This document shows positions 11,301 through 23,304 of a stretch of 64,000 nucleotides of DNA, one piece after another (the stretch's first letter is position 1; the number at the start of each line of letters is the position of its first letter). The translations under genes were made by a program, and so were the position numbers. The notes beneath the pieces are model-generated. The model was given only the letters and a program-made list of their open reading frames with translations, had not been told where the DNA came from and did no database searches. This DNA is from Himantopus leucocephalus (Eukaryota; Chordata; Aves; Charadriiformes; Recurvirostridae), in NCBI GenBank assembly GCA_003993805.1, contig RSEF01000031.1, positions 59,314,563 to 59,378,562 on the forward strand. Reading direction: 5' to 3'.

Positions 11301-12581
11301 AAAAAAATCATAGGTGTGTGTATATAGGGAGAAATTCCTCCCAGACATGTGAAAATACAGGAACAATGTCAAGCACTGGGAGATACATTCTTCCCCCAGA
11401 GCCCATGCCTCCTTCATTAAACGTAATTCCTATTACAATAATATTCCTGGTGTCTACATTTAATTAATGAGCAGTCTAGGAGTCCACTTGTGCATGTTAC
11501 CACAGGCACATTAATTTTTCTGGCTTACACGCCTCCTCTGTAAACATGCTCTCACTTCCAACACTCAACTCCAACACAAGGTGCATCTCCCCTGTGGCTC
11601 TGCAGCCACACTTTGTCACCGACAGACCTGGTGTAGTTAGGTGACAAACATATCTCTGTCCTCTGTGGCTTATCTCTAATCCTCATGTCTGAACAGAGCT
11701 TATGGACAGACAGCCTGGAAAAAGTAAAAAAAAGAATATCATAAATATTAGGTTAGCAGCGAGCAAAGGCTTCCTACCAAAGCTGTGCTTCTGCTGTACG
11801 CCTACATTGGAGATGCTGGAGGGGTTCCAATCCCTAGTGCCAGAAGTGAAGCCAGGTGTCTTATTTCTTCTGTTACTTCCATTTCAGTTCTTTTAAGGTT
11901 GTTCTTACTAAGCAATCTAAAAATAACATGAAGTAAATCAAAGAAAACAGGGGGAAAAAGAAAGAAAGTAGAGGAATGTGGATGCAGACTGCTCACAAGA
12001 CCCTTCGAGACATGCTCTGCTTTCTTCTGTTCTCTGGGGCCCCTGTGCCCCCTTTTTTACCTTAGCTCCCACAAACCTCCTGGGGTGTTGGTAAGGATTA
12101 TTTATCTCTGATACAGCTTTTTGGGGCAGGGCCACATGGAAGAAGAAGCAGAAGTCAGGTGGCAGAGGGAGATTTCGGTGTCCACCCTCCTTAGCATGAA
12201 CGCAGGAGTACAAAGGCGAGCTGGGATGGGAGAGGCAGGGATACCAGGTAGCAGAGCTGGCAGCCCTTTTTTCTAGGCACCGCTTTTCCCTCAGCAGAAC
12301 ATAGGGTTTTTCCAGGGGTGCTCGGTCCGGTTTGCTGCTCCTGGACTTCAGCATTGCATCTCAGGGATACTAAAGGCAGGGGCTGACCTCCGGCCTGGAA
12401 ACCAGGCTGTAACGATGGGATTCACCCCACCATCTCGTTCCACCTGGGACACTGTGGGGTATCTGAGACATGTTCTGCAGGCATTGGGTGCACAGGGGAG
12501 CTGTGGGAAACCCTCCTGTAGCTTTCTGGAATAGGGGGACAGGACACTTTGGGGCAATTCAGGTGAAAACAGCCAGTGATC
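11301..12581. other. Non-coding sequence
   Basis: Unique sequence. Overlapping short open frames on the minus strand at 11.9-12.5 kb have no recognised domain. Nothing else seen. Confidence 0.45.
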
Positions 12582-12677
12582 TGAGCAACCTGATCTAATT
12601 GAAGATGTCCCTGCTAACTGCAGGACTAGGTGACTTTGGAAGGTTCCTTCCAACTCAAACTGTTGTATGATTCTATG
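12582..12677 (+). mobile_element. CR1 LINE, 5'-truncated 3' tail
   Basis: The sequence runs gatctaattgaagatgtccc, then ctgcagg, aggtgactttggaaggttcc, ttccaactc and finally tgattctatg. This is the order of blocks at the 3' end of avian CR1 elements, including the terminal ATTCTATG motif. Only about 96 bp remain, as expected from CR1's habit of severe 5' truncation. It is in plus orientation and carries no coding sequence. Several substitutions from the usual pattern indicate an old copy. CR1 is the dominant LINE of birds, so this supports the host assignment. Confidence 0.9.
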
Positions 12678-14241
12678 TAGGTTTGGACCCAGTTCCCCGC
12701 CAAGGGAGAGTGAGGAAGGCCAGGGTGATGGAGACATCTCAAGGCTTTGCCCACCTCCACTGGAGCAAAGCCCACATAATCCAGAAACCCAGATGCTGCA
12801 CCCTGACAAGTGCTCTGCTGGCTGTCTGCCACAACAGCACTTTCCGATCAGGTTGGTGGTGCACACGCGGTGAAATGCCCCCTCTCCGCCTCACACAAGC
12901 GTGGAGGAAAGACTTGGGGTCAGCTCAGCCTTGTTAGTTAATAATTGAAGGCCTGGTTGCCTGCTACTATCTGTTGCCATTAAGGGCTGAATCACTGCTT
13001 GTTTCTACAAGCCCACACGTAATATTTGCAGCATTTGTTTGCAAATGTTCTGATAGTTCCTTTGTGCTGCCTTCACAGGGCAGGCAGAGTGAGGGCTACA
13101 ATGAAAAACAAATAGAAAGCTCTTTGTTTTATGCCAGAAGAGTGGGGGAACAGACCCCTTGACCTCATCAACTAAAGCCACTTTAAACCTGTTGAAAGTC
13201 TAACCCCCTGTTTTTGACAGATGAGGACACTTTCCCTGATGTCACATCTGCTTTTTGGAGAAGCTGCCAGAAGTTGGCTGCCTTGGACCGTGGTTTTCAA
13301 AGATTTCTGTATGCCCAGTTCTCATTTCTTTTAGTGGGAATATGGTGTCCAAAGTGCAGAGGGAGACCTGGTAATCTCCATGGTAACTCTTTGGAGACAT
13401 GCTCGCCCTGATGGTGACCTCCTTAGCACCGAGAGAAACCAGAAATAGCTCCATTTCTGGCTTTTGAGCTGTGCCATAAAACACAAGTGGGGCCACATCA
13501 GATTTTTGGTTTTGAATTTTTGCTTTCAGGAGCAAAAAGCCTCCAGGCAGGGCAGAGCAAAGAGTCACCTGAGTGAGGGCAGGCAGGAGGCTCAGGGGGG
13601 CTTACAGCTCTGAGGGGGCAACAGCCTGTGGAGGACCCTATGTTGGGGCAGTGGAATCAGAAAAGAGAAGAGCAAAAGTAAAGGAACAACAATGCACCAA
13701 TCCAGTCCCCCGTGCCACCCGCTGCATCGCTGAAGAGGATGAGTGAGTGCAGCAAAGAGAGCAAAAAGGGAGGAAAGAGGTGACAGGAGCAAGGCTGACA
13801 CGTTTCTCTAAGTGTTTGTTTACCTATTTGTATTTCTCAATTTTAAAATCAGTAACTAGAAGCTTGTTAAATCGGCAATAAATTACCTTGGTTGAAATTC
13901 CCTGACACAAAACTGGGGTTTTTGGCCTGTGACAGAAAGAAGCTGTCTGGTAGGCAGAAGAATATGGGTTGCTGATTCCTATAGTTTTGTTAATGGAAGT
14001 AATGGATGTCAGGTTATTCAGGACTAGCAATACCTGAATTCCAGTCCTTGTTCTACCATGGCTTAAGATCTTCAAGCCAAGAGTATGTAGATTTTTTTGT
14101 GGAAAAGATGCTTTATCGGTCATCAATTTTGCACACAAAGGGTGAGTAGCCAAGACAAGGTCTGTGGCAAGTGTTAAACTTAAGGTCAGACTTAATTACT
14201 TTTTACTGAGTGTTCAAATATATAGGTTGAATGAAAAGGAT
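12678..14241. other. Non-coding sequence
   Basis: Unique sequence with no gene recognised. A weak MIR-like phrase near 13196-13275 was not strong enough to call. Confidence 0.45.
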
Positions 14242-14290
14242 GAGCCTGATTCTGCATCAGCCTGGGCAAGAAACATCCTGCCTTCCAGAA
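14242..14290. repeat. Possible ancient amniote repeat relic
   Basis: The phrase gagcctgattctgcatcag matches the recurrent 'GGGCCTGATTCTGC' block found in old sauropsid interspersed repeats. It is short, so confidence is limited. A better preserved relic lies about 570 bp away at 14807-14943. Confidence 0.35.
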
Positions 14291-14806
14291 AGCAGCAACT
14301 GTGTTAAATGGAAGGGAAAAAAGTGTGCTGCATTACAGGAGCGAGGCACTGACCTTTCCAGAGGTTAACAGGCAATGCACAGAATGGAGATTTTTTGTTC
14401 ATTAGGAGGAAACATGAGAGTGTAATTAGAAACAGGCTGTGCTGTATGGTTTTGCCTACTGCTACTATTCAACACAGCAGAACAGAGGAAGGTACCCACT
14501 AGTCTGGGGACCGAATTAACAACTGCAAATTTAACAGTGAGTGATTAGAATAGGCACTAATTTTTTCCCCATAGGAGTTAGGAGACCAACCTGCAATTGA
14601 GTGTTTGAGTTTAAATTCAGTTGAATAATGGTAATTTTTTTTAAAAAATGTTTTTTTTTTTATTATTTGATAGTATAGGTAATGAAAGGGAACATGCACC
14701 ATTCAAATATATCATTAGGTGGATGCAACAATAAAAGGCAACAGGAAAACTATAAGCATACTACCCGAGACCAATCTGTTCAAATTGTCCCATAACCTGT
14801 TCATAG

Positions 14807-14943
14807 AAGATCCTGAGCCAAAATTCAGTCTCCATCTCACCAGCTGCACGTGCAGGCTGAAAACAAAGACTTTTTCTGTTTTTTTGAGGTAGGTCCATAC
14901 GCCCTGTGAAAGTTAATGGGAACTGCAGAAGCCTTTGCCCTAC
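14807..14943. repeat. Ancient amniote repeat relic
   Basis: agatcctgagccaaaattca at the left and tgaaagttaatgggaactgc plus agaagc at the right match, in the correct order, the 'GATCCTGATCCAAAGCC' and 'TGAAGTCAATGGGAGCTGCAGATGC' blocks of a widespread old sauropsid repeat. The middle is diverged and carries a T-rich insertion. Family name not assigned. Confidence 0.5.
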
Positions 14944-17325
14944 AGGAAGGTGGAGTTAGAAAAAACACATCACTAAAATGCTGGAACAGAGGTTTGGTCT
15001 TTAGCACCTACATCCTACACGGATACATTGAAGCTATTTGTTCTTTTCCTTCTCAGGAAAAACTTTAATGAAAGTTTTAAAATGTTGAGGTTGAGCAGGA
15101 AGAAGTAGGTCAGGGTGCAAGGCTGTTCAACTTTATATACTGGGAGTATTATGGCTGAATTGCCTGTGCCTGCTGCCACATATTAAAGCAGAGGCTTTAA
15201 AAATCTGGCCTGTCCAGACTGTTTTCTGCTGAAAGTTGTTGCTAGTTGGGAAGGTCTTCTTAGGCCAGTGGTTTGACACAACCTCTTGGTCACAGAAATG
15301 ACTCCTGACTCAGGTGGCATAATGCTTGAATCACTGGAAACAGAAGTGTCACTGTGCCTCTTTCCATTCAGCTGGCATCTACCAGGCAAGATTCACAGCC
15401 TGAAAAATACCAGAAATCCACCTTCTTTTCCAACAAAATCTTCCAGGTATCGTTTTGAGGCACTTGCTTTGTGGTCGTGGATCCGTCATCCCAGCAGTGT
15501 ATCTTACTTTCTGATACACAGGAAAAAAATATATGTGTTTGAAAATACCAAATTGCAAGGACAAGAAAGAAGGATTCCCTTCATGTGAATGCCAAGAATC
15601 AATCTTTTTCAAGGCACATTTGAGGATTATGAACAGGTGGATAAGCCAAGCGAAATCCACTCCTCACCCTGGGTTCTTCCCAGCTGAGGGTCAGCACAGG
15701 TGCATGGCAGCAAATCTTCTTGCGACTCAGATAAAGGTGAGTTTACCTGGTCCTGTAAGCACTGAGCAAGTGAAGTTACCTATTGTGTGAGAAATCTGAA
15801 AAATCCTGAGGTAAAATGCTTAAAAATAATATTTGTGAGAGGACTGGTGTCATGTGTAGTCTCTACTTTAAATAATAATTTGTATAATGTGCTAAGTAAG
15901 CCTTTTGAATACCATGATTTATTACATCTTCATGAACTTTGCTAAGATAGCTTTTAAATTTCTTACATTAAAGAATATATTCTCAGCCAAACACTTCTGC
16001 ACCCTATTGATCTTTTTTGCCTTTTGAACTGTGACCCATTTTTCGTCCCTAGTGTGATTCAGCCAAGCTTTTATTTATTGCAATAAGTCAAAGATTACAT
16101 TTTGTGGAGACCTAACACCTAACAAGAAGAACTCCATAAAGTCATTCAAGCAGTAACACTCATAACTTCCGTGAACTCCAGAAATCAGTTACTGCCCCAA
16201 AATACACAGGTCGTGTAGGCAATGATGAGTTAATGGTTGAGGTCAAAATCAAGTTCTCAGTGTCAGGAAAGGGCTAATGTAAGTCAAGCGGCTTTACATG
16301 AAGTGGTCCACACCACTGTCTGCACGCCTAGATAGCTCGACCTGTGACTCCCATTAGCACTTGAAAGAAGTGCGACACAACAAAATCCCTCATCTTCAAA
16401 ATAGGAATACACCCTCATATTTTGGCACATTGCCGGGAAGCCTGGAGCAATGCACTCCTTGTGACTCCGGGCGGGTGGTTTCCAGATGCTCTTTTGGTCA
16501 GTCAGTCAAGCAGGGATTGTGCGCAGTGCTGCTCCTCAAATTGCAACCCTCCTCACGCTGCTCATTCAGCAGAACAAATACCCGTGCTCCCTGGGAAGAA
16601 ATTTAAGAATAAAAGGCAGCAGGACTTCCCCATTCTGCTTCCTACTGAGTCAGGAGCTTGGGCTTTGTTATGCCAAAGATTTATTGGCTTTACGTTGCTG
16701 GAAGAACAGGAAGACTCTGGGTACAAGAAATAGCAGATTTTCTCTTGGAGTAAGGATGCTCCCCGTGTAGAGCAGGCGGAGCTGCTTTCATCATCCTTGG
16801 CACGATGAGAATATGCCTTTCTGTCTCCCATCCCATTTTACTTTCCACTCTGCCTCCCAGAGTCTACCAAGAACAATAAATCTGCTTGTCTTCTACACAC
16901 ACATGGATTTTGTCTGGAGGAGGATTATCTTCAGGTGAATAATGGGGTTTGCCTGTAAAAAAAGCATCTGTCTTCTAAAAAATCACGATCCTTAGAAACT
17001 CCCATCAACTAGGAGTGATGGAGATAAGACCGGAGGGAAGAGAAGTGGGGGAGGAGGGTGGCATGTGCAGCTCTGTGGTCCATCCATGAGCTGGGCACCT
17101 GCTGCAATCCAGACCAGCTCCCAGGATTTCTGGAGGAGCTCAGAGTCCGAGGTTTCAAGGAGGGTGAAAAGGAGAACAGAGTCCCTCAGGGTGTGGCGTG
17201 CACAGGGAGGGTTTGAAAAACTCTGAAATTAATCTCTGCAGTCAAAAGAAGATATAATGTGTTTTACTCCCGTTTAAAATGCTCCATTTAAAAGCACCAA
17301 TGCAAAACTTGGTGAAAGCAACAGC
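14944..17325. other. Non-coding sequence
   Basis: Unique sequence. The only exon-like signal is a 53-bp segment at 15684-15736. No repeat recognised. Confidence 0.45.
15684..15736 (+). other. Weak candidate exon
   Basis: A good acceptor (gggttcttcccag) is followed by 53 bp ending AAAG and the donor GTGAGT. One frame is open through it. It is short and encodes nothing recognisable, so it may be chance or a non-coding exon. Confidence 0.1.
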
Positions 17326-17395
17326 AGGGATTGTAAACTCTTTGGGGCAGCGACTGGGGTTTGACAGTCTCTAGCAGACTGAAACATCAGTTTTG
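17326..17395 (+). repeat. Ancient L2/CR1-like 3' repeat relic
   Basis: ggattgtaaactctttgggg followed by cagcgactgg is almost identical to the conserved 'GATTGTAAGCTCTTTGGGGCAGGGACTG' block. That block recurs near the 3' ends of old L2/CR1-like LINEs in amniotes. Sequence beyond it decays quickly. Confidence 0.7.
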
Positions 17396-19542
17396 AGTGG
17401 AACCTGCAAGTGTTACAGTTAAAAAAAAATAACAAAAATGCAGTTCATGCACTGCCACCCCATACAACTTGGGCTATTGGAAGCATGTGATGCCTGGGTT
17501 TGAGTTTCAAATGACATAAAGAGTACATTGGCATCGAGTATCATTACTACTAACCACATGCCTTGCTACCCACTCTTATTGATGCAAACATTGCACTGGT
17601 TTCACTTAAGCTTTGTGTAAACTTGCATTTCACTGCCATAATGTCCCAGACACGAATTAGAGCTCCTCGATGACATCACAGCCACGAGACTCGCCTCACT
17701 TTGCGAACTGGCGGTGGAAGTGACACGCCTGACTTTCAGCAACGCAGAAGACAGTACGTGCGGTGCAGGGGTGCAGAACAAGGGGGTGAAATAGGAGCCT
17801 CTGTGACAAAAGGAGGCCAATCTCCAACAACAAAACAAAGCCCGTGCTGGGATTTTAAAATGATCATGTCACAGCTTGGAGCCGTTCTGTAAAAGCTCCA
17901 CCCGCCGCTGTGCAATGGCAGACTTGACGACTCGCGGGTGGCAGAACCGTAAAAGCCAGGAAACCGTCAAATAAGCACAGCTGTAACCCATAAAGTCCCC
18001 CTTCTACCCTGCAGCAAATCTGAAAACAGCCTAACTTTAAATGTCCCTCCTCCTCTTGTCCACAAAGTGCGTGAGATATAGATAGCTTGGGACTGGGGAC
18101 ACCAAAGATGCAAGCCCGGTTATCAAACCCTCTTCTAAATCCACCATTGTTAGTTTGGCTGCCGCCATTCAGAAAAACTGTGCTAAGGAGATGCTTTTAG
18201 TTGAATTACGCAGAGTGAAAAGACTGGGCATAAAGCAGAAATCTTGGAAGGCTGTATAATGTTCTGAGATTATACAGCAGAAATTGATAAAAACACAGGA
18301 AGAAAATTGAATTTTGCAAGACCAAATATCTAGCATAATAAAATAATAATAAAAAGCCTTTTGTCTGCAATATGATCCCATGGGTTTCATTGTTTCCTCT
18401 TGCAAACAACGTTATCTGGAGAACAGACAAAATTTCTGTTTAGTCCAAGGACTTTGGCTGTCTCCATCTTACAGTCATCTATGTTCTACAGCAATAAGGG
18501 GGCAGTACAGATGAGTTGTATTTTTTTTTAAAGTTTTCCCTGTACCTGAAAAGCTCCCCTAATACGAACATTTTAAAAGCAAGCATATTTCTCTTTCATT
18601 CTTGTGAAGACTAGAGTTGTCAGTGATGTCATAAATTTGTAAGAGAACCCCTCATCTCTCCTGCCAGCAGTAAAAGGCATGTTTTGTCCTATAGCCATGA
18701 CTGATTTTAGATTTCATGTTAAGATTTGATCAACATGATTGGTGTATCTGAGCGTTTCAGTGAAAAAACACAGGCTAGCATTCAAAGGCGGAGGTGCCTG
18801 CTTGAAGCAGAAATGTACACACACGAGGACACACACTCCTCCCCCTCGTCATTCAGGTGTCTTTCTTTCGAAGTACGTATAGTCACTGACCTCCTTTGTC
18901 TCTTCATCTGTGTCTGCTTAAAAATGCCAGTCAGTTTAGCCAAGTCTGATAAAGATCGCTGTCATTCTGAATATTGCCTGTAATAAGTTCTTCAGAGTGG
19001 TTTACAGACAAGACCACTTTCTTGCCGTCTTGAGAGGTGTGCACGGGACAGAAGCAACTGACCTTGCCAGAATGGAGTAACATCAGCACGGGTGGGAAAG
19101 CCGTTACTCCTTTACTACAAATAAACGCATAAATAAAAACAAGCCTTAGCAGTGTTAAAGGGTGTGTGTCTAGGGTGGAAAAACCACCAGGAAGTAATTA
19201 CATATCTCTGCTGGTTTTTTTAATCTTAAACTGCATAGCAGTTGCCTTGTGCTGCAGTGAGCAATAGGCTGTGTGAAAGCTCGTGTGACTCACGGCTACT
19301 CAGGTGCTTCTCTCTTGCTCACCTGCTCGCTTACCCTTCATTGCATCCTAGTCCTTTACTGGTGGATCTGGAAATTATTTCTACAGCAGCAGCACCTCCT
19401 GTTCTCTCTCCTGCCTTCCGGGCTCCACCCATGGGGATCAGGACTGTGTTGTGCCAGATATGTATATGCTAGAACAGAAATTCAGTCTTCATAGCTTCCA
19501 ATCTAAATGAGCAAGACCTGCAGAGAGCAGGAGGGAAGGAAG
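17396..19542. other. Non-coding sequence
   Basis: Unique sequence with short runs of CA near 18816-18836. No gene recognised. Confidence 0.45.
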
Positions 19543-19655
19543 AGTTATATTCCCCATTAAGAAATGAGGGATTTAGTGATTTTCTCAAAGTTGTACATGT
19601 AATTGCTGTCAGAGCTAAGAATTGAAAACAGGACTCTGGAGCTCCCAATTGCCAG
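19543..19655 (-). mobile_element. MIR SINE (old copy, minus strand)
   Basis: Read on the plus strand the blocks are attccccattaagaaatgag, gatttagtgattttctcaaag, gttgtacatgtaattgctg, gtcagagctaagaattgaaa and acaggactctggagctccc. These follow, in order and with matching spacing, the reverse complement of a MIR element ('CCCATTTTACAGATGAGG', 'TTAAGTGACTTGCCCAAGGT', 'CACACAGCTAGTAAGTGGCAGAGC', 'GATTTGAACCCAGGTCT', 'GACTCCAGAGCCC'). The copy is heavily substituted, as expected for a family older than the bird-mammal split. It covers the core region but lacks a recognisable tRNA-like head. Confidence 0.75.
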
Positions 19656-20076
19656 AACGAAGAAACTAAACTTGTCCAAAATTTTCTCGACTTGATTAAA
19701 GGAAATAAGAAAATACCTTAAAAAAGAGACCCAAAGGTTTTATGTTTGATATGTATTAAAACATGCACAAGTAAAATCCCTCCTTTCTCAGACCCAGATT
19801 CAGTGTACAGACACACACGAAGATGAACTCAGAGTTTAAGTGGGTGAAGTTTGGTTTATTCCCCTGGAGCTGTGCCTGTTTACATATGGCTGAACTAGAG
19901 GTATTATGTCTTTGACAACGTACTCCATTAATATTTTTGTACATATGCATCTGCACCACAATCTCCAACTGTTGTCTATTACTCTGTTTTTCAGTTGTTT
20001 AAACTTTTCACCTTCCTGCTGAGTTCCTAATGGAACAGATTCCTAATGCTCTGGTTTCTGGTTTCTGGTGTGGTTG

Positions 20077-20105
20077 TTTTTTTTTTTTTTTTTATTTTTT
20101 TTTTT
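20077..20105. repeat. Poly-T tract
   Basis: A run of T interrupted by a single A at 20094, ending in the 7-N gap. Confidence 0.9.
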
Positions 20106-20112
20106 NNNNNNN
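20106..20112. other. Short ambiguous run (7 N)
   Basis: Seven N at the end of a poly-T tract, most likely unresolved homopolymer length. Confidence 0.95.
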
Positions 20113-21059
20113 TTAAAGGTTTGCACAGATTGTCCAGCACTTCGAGCAAAAGCTTTAGGAATAACTATATAACAGTGGGACCAATCCTTTTGCCCTTCCT
20201 CATTCTGAGGTTCCTCTTTTGGTTTCAAGAACAGAATTTGCCGAGCAAGACACTACTCAGCACAAATAAAGTTGGCAGGAGGAGCCATTAAGCAGAAACA
20301 GAACTCCTGTCCTTCAGCCAGAAGGCATTATAATTTCTGTGACAAAGGAGATCATGTTGCACTGTTGTTCCTACAGTCCCAATATGAGGAACAGTCAGTT
20401 CTCAGAAATATGTGATTTTATTTTAAGCAGTTTTGCATGGTAAAGAGACCTGAACTAACACTGCAGCTAGGCTCCCAAAAATTAAAATCAGAAAAAAGCC
20501 TTGAGGATCAGATCCTCTTGCCCCTTTTGGTCTTTAAAAATACAGCTGGAGGGGTCTGGGAGTAGCACAGCAGCCAGCTGTGACTGCGTGAGGATTGCAC
20601 CCGCACAGGTCAGTCTGAAATTAACCTCCGAAAACGTTTCCACAGGACACAGCCATGAAAAATGCTCTATCAGATGCTTCAAGTATCAACATTCAGATTT
20701 ATCCTAAGTCACACCTTCTTGTTCCTACAATATAAAGGGCACTAACTTATTCTGCTTGGCACAGTGACAAAGCAGGTGCTAGCAGATCTGTGCCATGCTA
20801 ACTACCGCCTTAGACCAAATGTATGGACATACCTTGATGACCTCAACTTTTCTTCTGAAACTGGACCTAAACCTTTAGAGACAGGGGAAAACACCATGGA
20901 AAATGCAGATTAGAAGCTGTAATATAAGTCAGAGCACATACTGGAAAAGGAAGACAGTGCTGTGAGAAGCTCCCACTTTACTGAGGAATGGATTTGAGAG
21001 GAAGGAGAAAAGCCATTCTGGAAGAATAATTGACGTTACCCAGAGACAACATAAGTCAA

Positions 21060-22500
21060 GCTGCGTGCGGAAGAACTGGATATCAGCCCAGTGAGCAAGA
21101 ACTGGAGAAGCTGAGAAAGGTAGAAAACTTCTCAGAAAAGAAAAGCACCGCAATGAAAACTCCTGCAAAGCTCACTGAAAAACTGGAGGCGGCGGGAAGT
21201 GCCCAAGGAAGCAGTCAGAGCAGGGGAAAACAATGCAAAAAAAGTAAGTGAAGACCTAATTATCGAAGCAGAAACAGCAGTAAAGTGGGGAACCGCAGAG
21301 CCTTCTGCCAAGTGACAATCTGCAAAAGAAGAAATGGGCCAATCAAAAGCAAAGATGGAAAACATCCTCGGATTTGAGTAGAACAGCACAGAAAAGATTA
21401 AAAAAGTAAAGGGCACAGGAATTCCAAGCAGAGTTAGTTCCACCTTAATACAATATCCAATGAAATGTGGGAACTTAGCCAAGATATCATTAATATTACT
21501 CCAATAGAAATGTCAGAAATACAAGCTGCAATTGAGAAGATGAAAAACAATAGAGCAGCAGTCAAAAAAGTTCTAGCAGTAATGCTAACGATATGTGACA
21601 TCCACCACTTAAAAGAAACCATGGCAGAGCTCAGCAGCAATGCCTGAAAAAGAAAAGAGATCCCTCCAGCACACTGGTAACACAAAATTGTTTTCAAAAT
21701 GCCCCAAAAATGGGATCACAGGAACTATGATGTCTGTAAATGAGTAAAGAGCTGTATTTAATCTGAAAAGTTTTCTGCAAGTGCTGCACCCCACGGGGTG
21801 AAAGAAACAGTGAATGGAAAGTTTTGGGAACAGTCTGGATATAGACTGTATAGACCAGATACATCCACTTAGCCCATTGTATGTGTATGTGAAAAAAATC
21901 ACTGGCTTTCAAAGCTCCCAAAATAGCTTGAAGAAATTTTTGCCATGTCTTTTGGTCCTAGGGAAGCTTGGCTGCTGTTATTAATAGGGAGCAGTAAAGT
22001 GAAGTGCTGTATCAGAGAAAGAGTAAATGGTGATTTGGCATTAACACTCCTGCAAAACATGGCTGCATTTCCCTTACATTGATATTAGGACTTGCCATGG
22101 ATGGACCATGAATGTGTGCACTGACAATACAAATCGTAGTGATTGTGGATTGGCAATAGTTGCTGAGTTGACCCAGACTCCATTGCTCACGTGCTACTGA
22201 AAAACACCTCCAAGGAGTGACGAATAAAAGCCGAATGTCTGAAAATGAGAAAACAGTTGGTCAAGCAAAGCTCAGGTTCAATTATGCCAAAGGGATTATC
22301 CTTAAAAGCTGCATTCTCAGCAGACAACATCAAGAAGATAAAAATTTTACAGTAGTACCATAGCAGCTAACAGAAACCACAAGAAAGATCTGCAATTAAG
22401 AACAAGAAAGATATCTGCAGTATTCACTCAGCTTAACATAACAGTCTCTCAGAGGCACAAGGAAAGGAGGGTGTATAGGAGAAAACTTTAAAAAGAATTT
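21060..22500 (+). mobile_element. Decayed RTE-like non-LTR retrotransposon (linker to post-RT)
   Basis: No long frame survives, but joined three-frame reading on the plus strand shows ordered protein blocks of an RTE-type ORF2. These are a linker ending EDLIIEAETAVKWG (21250-21291); GPIKSKDGK just before 21362; an RT start ITPIEMSEIQAAIEKMKNN (21495-21551); PQKWDHRNYDVCK (21702-21740), like the KKGD..NCDNWRGI block; VKETVNGKFWEQSGYR (from 21798), carrying the conserved EQ.G[FY]R; PLYVYVKKITGF (from 21874), where active elements have the first catalytic Asp region; GQAKLRFNYAKGIILKSC (22259-22312), like the GLKIN..KTK block; and STIAANRNHKKDLQLRTRK (from 22357), like the post-RT 'GS.IS.DG..DI..RI.KA' block. 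The YADD region is largely lost. Stops and frameshifts are frequent, so it is dead and old. The endonuclease end is not seen. The clade (RTE rather than another LINE) is inferred from block phrasing. Confidence 0.72.
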
Positions 22501-23304
22501 TTCCCAGGGGGTACAGATACCTGACCTTATCTTCAGAAGAGAGAGCATCAGCGGTTACGGAGAAAGCAAAGCTAGAGTAACAAGTCCCCACACTGAGCAT
22601 CAACGTTGTTTATGAGGAGACACTGCCTCTCCACTTTTGATAGCACAAGTGTCCCTAGGTACAGCTCACTGCCACAACATGTCACAGGAGATTTTAGAAA
22701 AAGACAGAAAGGCTAGGTGGTAGCATGGCTGCCTAGAGTACATGCACCCTACATAGATTCTTCTTTGGAAGATATAAAAATAACCATACTAAAATCTCTA
22801 GCCTTTCTGGCCAGGTGATGGGAGACAGTTGTTATGACATGGCTGTGACATGTGATCCCACCTATTTTATGTGCTGAACAAATCTAGTAGTTCCCTGAAA
22901 GGTGTAAGCTATGGTGCAACCCCAAGCTGACTGCATCACATGTGCAGAACTAAGTTCCTGAATGCTTTGATAGGCCTCTGGGAAAAGCTGGGGGCAGAGC
23001 ACCACCAGAGTAACACATGCAAGTTACTCCTTGCTGTCCTTTTTTTCTCTATGCACCTGACAGCAGGCTGGATGTATTTATCTCGCAGCAGCAGCACACT
23101 CCATGTTGATACCTTTGCGGGGAGTCCTGTAACTCCTCCTTATTCACATGGCAGACTCATTTTCTGGTTATAAAATGTTACCAGATCCAAATGAGACTGA
23201 AGTTGCAGCTATTGTTAGTTGACTGTGTTGTTGTAGTCGGTGTTGCTCCATCAGAAACAATGGGAGTTTGCTGCTCGTCCTGGAGGACACTCTCATAAAC
23301 TTAC
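22501..23304. other. Non-coding sequence, possible LINE 3' remainder
   Basis: The first 150 bp may hold further decayed C-terminal LINE sequence: a phrase like a LLQK.EH.RLR block near 22510-22560 and a VYEETLPL-like phrase near 22605. Beyond that, unique sequence with no gene recognised. Confidence 0.35.

Larger units (their letters stand above)
19656..21059. other. Non-coding sequence with a T-tract gap
   Basis: Unique sequence containing the T-tract and the 7-N gap described separately. No gene is recognised. The upstream (endonuclease) part of the LINE that begins at about 21060 could extend here, but it is not recognisable. Confidence 0.4.

Noticed and set aside
13196..13275. Possible second MIR copy (tttttgacagatgaggacac phrase)
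   Set aside because: Only about 20 bases resemble MIR. The following blocks do not align in order.
23245..23290. atcagaaacaatgggagttt phrase resembling the old 'CAATGGGAGTTTTGC' repeat
   Set aside because: Too short, with no second block in order.
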